DNA of 8,388 nt, taken from NCBI GenBank assembly GCA_021849765.1, contig JAJZSM010000059.1, positions 1 to 8,388 on the forward strand, in the 5' to 3' direction. This document shows positions 5,561 to 8,388 of the stretch, piece by piece. Numbering within the stretch: the first letter of the stretch is position 1; the number at the start of each line of letters is the position of its first letter. Both the position numbers and the translations under genes were made by a program. This DNA is from Actinomycetes bacterium. Lineage in GTDB: Bacteria > Actinomycetota > Acidimicrobiia > Acidimicrobiales > RAAP-2. The notes under the pieces are model-generated. The model saw only the letters and a program-made list of their open reading frames with translations. It ran no database searches and had not been told where the DNA came from.

Positions 5561-7108
5561 GTGCCGCATGCGGGATTGACGTCGCGTCAATTGAAGGGCC
5601 GCGCAAGCCACGAGTCGCGTGGCGTGACCCTCGTGGTCTTGAGCCTGAGCGTCCTGATCATCAATCTCGACGGGACGATCCTCAACGTGGCGCTGCCCAG
5701 CATCGTGCGCGACCTGCACGCCACGTCGACCCAGCTGCAGTGGGTGGTCGACGCGTACATCATCGTGCTCGCCGGGTTGCTGCTCATCGCGGGCTCGCTC
5801 GGGGATCACTGGGGTCGCAAACGGGTGTTCCTCATTGGCCTCGCGATCTTCGCGGCCGGCTCCGCCCTGTCGGCGTTCTCCACGTCGACCGATTCGCTCA
5901 TCGCGGCGCGGGCGTTCATGGGCGTGGGTGGGGCGGCGGTGATGCCGTCGACGCTCTCTATTCTCACCAACGTCTTCGAAGAGCCACACGATCGAGCTCG
6001 TGCGATCGGCCTGTGGTCGGGGACCAACGGCCTGGGTCTGGCGTTAGGACCGCTCATCGGGGGCTGGCTACTCGCGCACTACTGGTGGGGTTCGGTCTTC
6101 TTGATCAACGTCCCCATCGCCGTGGTGACGGGCATCACCGCGCTCATCGCGGTCCCGGACTCGCGCAACGCCGACGCCGCGCCGCCAGACGTAATCGGGG
6201 CCGTTCTCTCGCTGATCGGCGTGTCGTCGCTGCTCTGGGGCATCATCGAGGCGCCGTCGCGAGGCTGGACGTCGCCGCTGATCCTCGGGGCGCTACTCGG
6301 CTCGGTCGTGGTCTTCGCAGCACTGGTATGGTTCGAGACCCGCTCGTCGCACCCGCTCGTCGAACTCTCGTTCTTTAGTAAGCGGCGATTCTCGGTCGCG
6401 ATGGGCGGCCTCGCGCTGACCCTGTTCGCGCTGTCGGGCACCATGTTCCTGCTGACGCAGTACCTGCAGTTCTCCCTCGGCTACAGCCCCTTCCAGACGG
6501 GTCTTCGGATCACGCCCATCGCCCTGGTGCTCATCGTGGTCGCGTCAGTGTCGACAACACTCGCTCGCTACGCGGGCTCCAAGGTGGTGGTGGTGGCTGG
6601 CATGGCCCTGATCGCCCTCGGACTCCAACTGCTGTCGGCCGTGACGATTCACACCACGTACACCGATGCGCTGCCGGCCTTCTTCCTGCTTGGTATCGGA
6701 TCGGGCCTCGCCATCGCGCCCTGCACGGACGCGGTCATGGGATCGGTGCCCACGAAACTCGCCGGGATCGGTTCGGCCACCAACTCGACCGCCCTGCAGA
6801 TCGGCAGCGCCCTCGGGGTTGCGGTGATCGGCAGTCTGCTCGCCGCGCGCTACCAGAGTCGTGTCGACGTGCTCATCGCCGGTCATGGCGCCCCCGCGTC
6901 GGTCGTGGCGGTGATTCGATCATCGCTCGGCGGAGCGCTCGCCGTCGCCCAACGCGTGGGCGGCGCGTCGGGTGCGCAGTTGGCACTCGCGGCGCGATCG
7001 TCCTTCCTCGCCGGTCTCGACTTCGCCGTCGACGTCGCCGCGGCCATCGTCGGCGCGGCGGCCCTCATCGTCGCAGTACTGCTCCCGGCGAGAGCGCCCG
7101 CGGACTAG
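5561..7108 (+). CDS. MFS efflux transporter, DHA2 family (EmrB/QacA type)
   Basis: This 515-residue, proton-driven exporter has the usual length and about 14 hydrophobic helices of the DHA2 family. Key motifs are present: L-D-x-T-I-L-N-V-A-L-P in helix 1 (Asp37), the loop 2-3 motif A GDHWGRKR (81-88), the helix 4 motif A-x-R-x-x-x-G-x-G-A-A with Arg117, and the helix 5 antiporter motif C as GLALGPLIGG (159-168). Relatives export dyes, antibiotics, quaternary ammonium compounds or the cell's own metabolites; the substrate here cannot be told. Start GTG 5561 follows the ribosome binding site; TTG 5555 would add two residues. The gene is divergent from the DMT transporter, and its TAG stop overlaps the anti-sigma gene's stop on the other strand. 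A TTA codon at 6044-6046 is uncommon in this GC-rich setting. Confidence 0.92.
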   Translation: MPHAGLTSRQLKGRASHESRGVTLVVLSLSVLIINLDGTILNVALPSIVRDLHATSTQLQWVVDAYIIVLAGLLLIAGSLGDHWGRKRVFLIGLAIFAAGSALSAFSTSTDSLIAARAFMGVGGAAVMPSTLSILTNVFEEPHDRARAIGLWSGTNGLGLALGPLIGGWLLAHYWWGSVFLINVPIAVVTGITALIAVPDSRNADAAPPDVIGAVLSLIGVSSLLWGIIEAPSRGWTSPLILGALLGSVVVFAALVWFETRSSHPLVELSFFSKRRFSVAMGGLALTLFALSGTMFLLTQYLQFSLGYSPFQTGLRITPIALVLIVVASVSTTLARYAGSKVVVVAGMALIALGLQLLSAVTIHTTYTDALPAFFLLGIGSGLAIAPCTDAVMGSVPTKLAGIGSATNSTALQIGSALGVAVIGSLLAARYQSRVDVLIAGHGAPASVVAVIRSSLGGALAVAQRVGGASGAQLALAARSSFLAGLDFAVDVAAAIVGAAALIVAVLLPARAPAD

Positions 7109-7120
7109 TTGGGCTCTCGC
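7088..7120. terminator. Candidate bidirectional terminator over overlapping stop codons
   Basis: GCGAGAGC (7088-7095) and GCTCTCGC (7113-7120) are perfect 8-bp arms; a further CC/GG pair (7097-7098 with 7111-7112) extends the stem to 10 bp with one bulged G. The 12-nt loop contains the TAG stop of the efflux gene (7106-7108) and the TAG stop of the anti-sigma gene (7107-7105). There is no T-tract on either strand, so it would act as a stem-only terminator or transcription barrier in both directions. Confidence 0.5.
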
Positions 7121-7401
7121 GAGGACTCGTCGGGGTTGATGAGTCCCGCGGCGAAACGCCGCAGGCGAACGAGTGCCATGGCGCGATCGGCGGCGTGATG
7201 GTCGTCCGATCGCGCCAGGGACGCCTTCACGCGCGTGTAGGTGTCGACTTCGAGCCCGCACCGGCGACACGCCTCCAGATGGCGCGCCACCGTCGCGGCG
7301 CTGGCGGTATCGAGCTCGCCGTCGAGGAAGGTCTGCAGTCGCTTCGCGATACGCCGGCACGAAGAGGTGCCCACCAGGTTTCTGCGCGCGGAGAGCCTCA
7401 T
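7105..7401 (-). CDS. Zinc-binding (ZAS/zf-HC2) anti-sigma factor, RsrA-like
   Basis: This 98-residue cytoplasmic protein should bind and silence the ECF sigma factor encoded just upstream. It carries the ZAS motif H41-x3-C45-x2-C48 plus Cys15. The Cys15-to-His41 distance is 26 residues, identical to Cys11-to-His37 in Streptomyces RsrA, and the F-L-D-x-E segment between them also aligns. In RsrA, oxidation of these cysteines releases zinc and the sigma factor. No membrane segment follows the zinc motif, which separates it from membrane-anchored anti-sigma factors. It lacks the extra Cys pair RsrA has near residues 61-62. The ATG overlaps the sigma gene's TGA (ATGA, 7401-7398), so the two are translationally coupled. 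Redox sensing is inferred, not shown. Confidence 0.85.
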   Translation of the reverse strand: MRLSARRNLVGTSSCRRIAKRLQTFLDGELDTASAATVARHLEACRRCGLEVDTYTRVKASLARSDDHHAADRAMALVRLRRFAAGLINPDESSREPN

Positions 7402-7952
7402 GGCGCATCCACCCTACGGGGGGCGAGTCCGCGCGCGACGAGGTCCTGTTTCATCCGTCGCCGACCGCGGTGCAGACGACTCATGACCGTCCCGACCGGC
7501 ACGCCGAGGACCACGGCGGCCTCGGCGTAGGAGAGGCCGCCCAGATCAATCAGCTCGACGACGTCGCGAAACTTTGCGGGCAAGTCCGCCGCCGCGCGCT
7601 GCACGGCGTCATCGAACTCGGTTCGCTCGGCCAGGACGGCCGGATCGCTCGAAGTGCGCTCGACGACCGCCTCGGGTTCCTCGAGCGACGCCGCCGGACG
7701 ACCCCGTCGCGCTCGATTGATGCTGGCGTTGCGCATGATGGTGAGCAGCCACGCCCGCGCGTGCTCGCCGTCGAAGTCGTGGATCGCCCGAAAGGCTCGC
7801 AACAGGGTGTCCTGGACGAGGTCCTCGGCGTCTGAACGCGACGTCGTGTAGGTGGCGGCGACCCGTAAGAGGGTCGCGATCTCGGGTGAGACGTACCGAT
7901 CGAACCGCTGCGCGTCGGACTCCGAGGCGGTCGCCGTCGGAGGCAGCTCCAC
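7398..7952 (-). CDS. ECF (group 4) RNA polymerase sigma factor, possibly SigR/SigH-like
   Basis: This 184-residue sigma factor has only the sigma2 and sigma4 domains. Sigma2 (about 16-84) shows DAEDLVQDTLLRAF (41-54), the core-polymerase and -10 binding region, and ARAWLLTIMRN (65-75). A Glu/Ser-rich linker (about 88-110) leads to sigma4 (about 113-172) with LPAKFRDVVEL and the helix-turn-helix Y-x-E-A-A-x-V-L-G-V-P-V-G-T-V-M-S-R-L-H-R-G-R. The PxGTVMSRLHRGRR segment followed by a C-terminal R-G-L-x-P resembles SigR, though it also occurs in other ECF groups. The start is GTG 7952, only 6 nt after the stop of the cobalamin-binding gene and without its own ribosome binding site, so it depends on coupling. 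Target promoters and any self-regulation are not visible here. Confidence 0.93.
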   Translation of the reverse strand: MELPPTATASESDAQRFDRYVSPEIATLLRVAATYTTSRSDAEDLVQDTLLRAFRAIHDFDGEHARAWLLTIMRNASINRARRGRPAASLEEPEAVVERTSSDPAVLAERTEFDDAVQRAAADLPAKFRDVVELIDLGGLSYAEAAVVLGVPVGTVMSRLHRGRRRMKQDLVARGLAPRRVDAP

Positions 7953-7958
7953 GTCGGG

Positions 7959-8351
7959 CTACTCGGTCGGTGTCACGAGCGACTTGATCGCCCCGACGAT
8001 CTCCTCGTCGCTCGCCCCGGGACCGAAGACCGCTGCGACGCCGGCGGCCCGCAGGTCGGCGACGTCGTTGTTGGGCACGATGCCACCGACGACGACGGGA
8101 ATTGCGGAGTCGCGCTCGCGAAGCGCCTCGACGACGAGGGGTGCCAAGGTCAGGTGCGCGCCCGAGAGCATCGACAGGCCCACCACGTCGACGTCCTCTT
8201 GGATGGCGGCGACCGCCACGCTCTCGGGCGTCTGAAAGAGGCCGGTGTAGACGACCTCCATGCCGGCGTCGCGCAGGATCCGCGCCACCACCTTGATGCC
8301 GCGGTCGTGACCGTCGAGTCCGACCTTGGCGACGAGTACGCGCACGGTCAT
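7959..8351 (-). CDS. Cobalamin-binding small subunit of an acyl-CoA mutase (methylmalonyl-CoA mutase C-terminal type)
   Basis: This 130-residue protein is a stand-alone B12-binding domain with a Rossmann-like fold. It has the full motif set: D13-x-H15-x-x-G18, with His15 the expected lower axial ligand of cobalt; S60-M-L62, the S-x-L motif; and G89-G90 in VVVGGIVP. The opening [14 protein letters not shown] and the [13 protein letters not shown] segment are typical of methylmalonyl-, isobutyryl- and 2-hydroxyisobutyryl-CoA mutases. In two-chain mutases this subunit pairs with a separate large subunit, and the gene running off the right edge overlaps it by 4 nt (ATGA). The ATG is preceded by GGAGG inside that upstream gene. 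Which acyl-CoA is rearranged is set by the large subunit and cannot be read here. Confidence 0.93.
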   Translation of the reverse strand: MTVRVLVAKVGLDGHDRGIKVVARILRDAGMEVVYTGLFQTPESVAVAAIQEDVDVVGLSMLSGAHLTLAPLVVEALRERDSAIPVVVGGIVPNNDVADLRAAGVAAVFGPGASDEEIVGAIKSLVTPTE

Positions 8352-8388
8352 AGGACGGGCACCTCCACGTAGCGGCCGAACACGCCGG
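8348..8388 (-). CDS. C-terminal end of a probable acyl-CoA mutase large subunit (runs off right edge)
   Basis: Reading the minus strand into the TGA at 8350-8348 gives an open frame ending [13 protein letters not shown] terminal F/W-G-x-Y-x-E motif of this kind closes the large subunit of many two-chain methylmalonyl-CoA-type mutases. The 4-nt overlap with the cobalamin-binding subunit supports the pairing. Only about 12 codons are visible, so the family call rests mainly on context. Confidence 0.55.
   Translation of the reverse strand, partial: GVFGRYVEVPVL
8362..8366 (-). promoter_or_regulatory. Ribosome binding site of the cobalamin-binding subunit
   Basis: GGAGG on the minus strand lies 10 nt before the ATG at 8351, within the last codons of the upstream gene. 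It supports independent initiation of the small subunit in addition to coupling. Confidence 0.55.

Noticed and set aside
645..6046. TTA leucine codons at 645-647, 2649-2651 and 6044-6046 as bldA-like regulation
   Set aside because: They are scattered over functionally unrelated genes, with nothing else pointing to a developmental control, and the organism is not shown to be a Streptomyces relative.
5497..6378. Plus-strand open frame of 293 codons overlapping the efflux gene start
   Set aside because: The product is Arg/Gly/His-rich without domains, and the alternative frame encodes a complete DHA2 transporter with all motifs and a good ribosome binding site.
1..8388. Mobile elements, CRISPR arrays, phage genes or toxin-antitoxin pairs
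   Set aside because: No direct repeat arrays, transposase-like or integrase-like frames, attachment-like tRNA ends or small paired toxin genes were found on either strand.

Overview
The window is a compact, GC-rich bacterial chromosome segment. The high GC, frequent GTG/TTG starts, tight coding density and an RsrA-type soluble anti-sigma factor fit a high-GC actinobacterium. An acidimicrobial lineage is possible, but that is only an impression. There are eight complete protein genes plus one confidently assigned pair member that runs to the right edge, one gene fragment at the left edge, no tRNA or rRNA, no CRISPR array and no insertion sequence.

Layout. (1) A minus-strand gene fragment (1-69) diverges from a plus-strand pair: an exported TauA/SsuA-type substrate-binding protein (171-1214) and a TauB/SsuB-type ABC ATPase (1225-1983). 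No permease lies with them. (2) A plus-strand enoyl-CoA hydratase-fold protein (2067-2852) resembles the ECHDC3 branch and lacks both catalytic glutamates. (3) Converging on it is a minus-strand pair: a membrane-anchored TlpA/ResA-like thioredoxin (3595-4263) followed 3 nt later by CcdA (2866-3591). Together these carry electrons across the membrane for extracytoplasmic thiol reduction. (4) A 277-nt gap holds a perfect inverted repeat and a candidate terminator, and then comes a minus-strand DMT/EamA-type membrane transporter (4541-5410). (5) Divergent from it is a plus-strand 14-helix DHA2 (EmrB/QacA) efflux transporter (5561-7108). (6) Converging on that, with overlapping stop codons inside a hairpin, is a minus-strand operon. 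In transcription order it holds the C-terminus of a probable B12-dependent acyl-CoA mutase large subunit (window edge), the mutase cobalamin-binding small subunit (7959-8351), an ECF sigma factor (7398-7952) and its zinc-binding anti-sigma factor (7105-7401). Its genes overlap by 4 nt or are 6 nt apart.

How the genes work together. The redoxin and CcdA form one functional unit, and the sigma and anti-sigma factors form another. The anti-sigma factor has the same Cys/His spacing as the thiol switch RsrA and no membrane segment, so a cytoplasmic redox signal is a reasonable hypothesis. The physical coupling of this pair to a cobalamin mutase is the most unusual arrangement here. Nothing in the window is a clear new defence or mobile system; most genes belong to known families, and the interest lies in missing residues, a missing partner and gene linkage.
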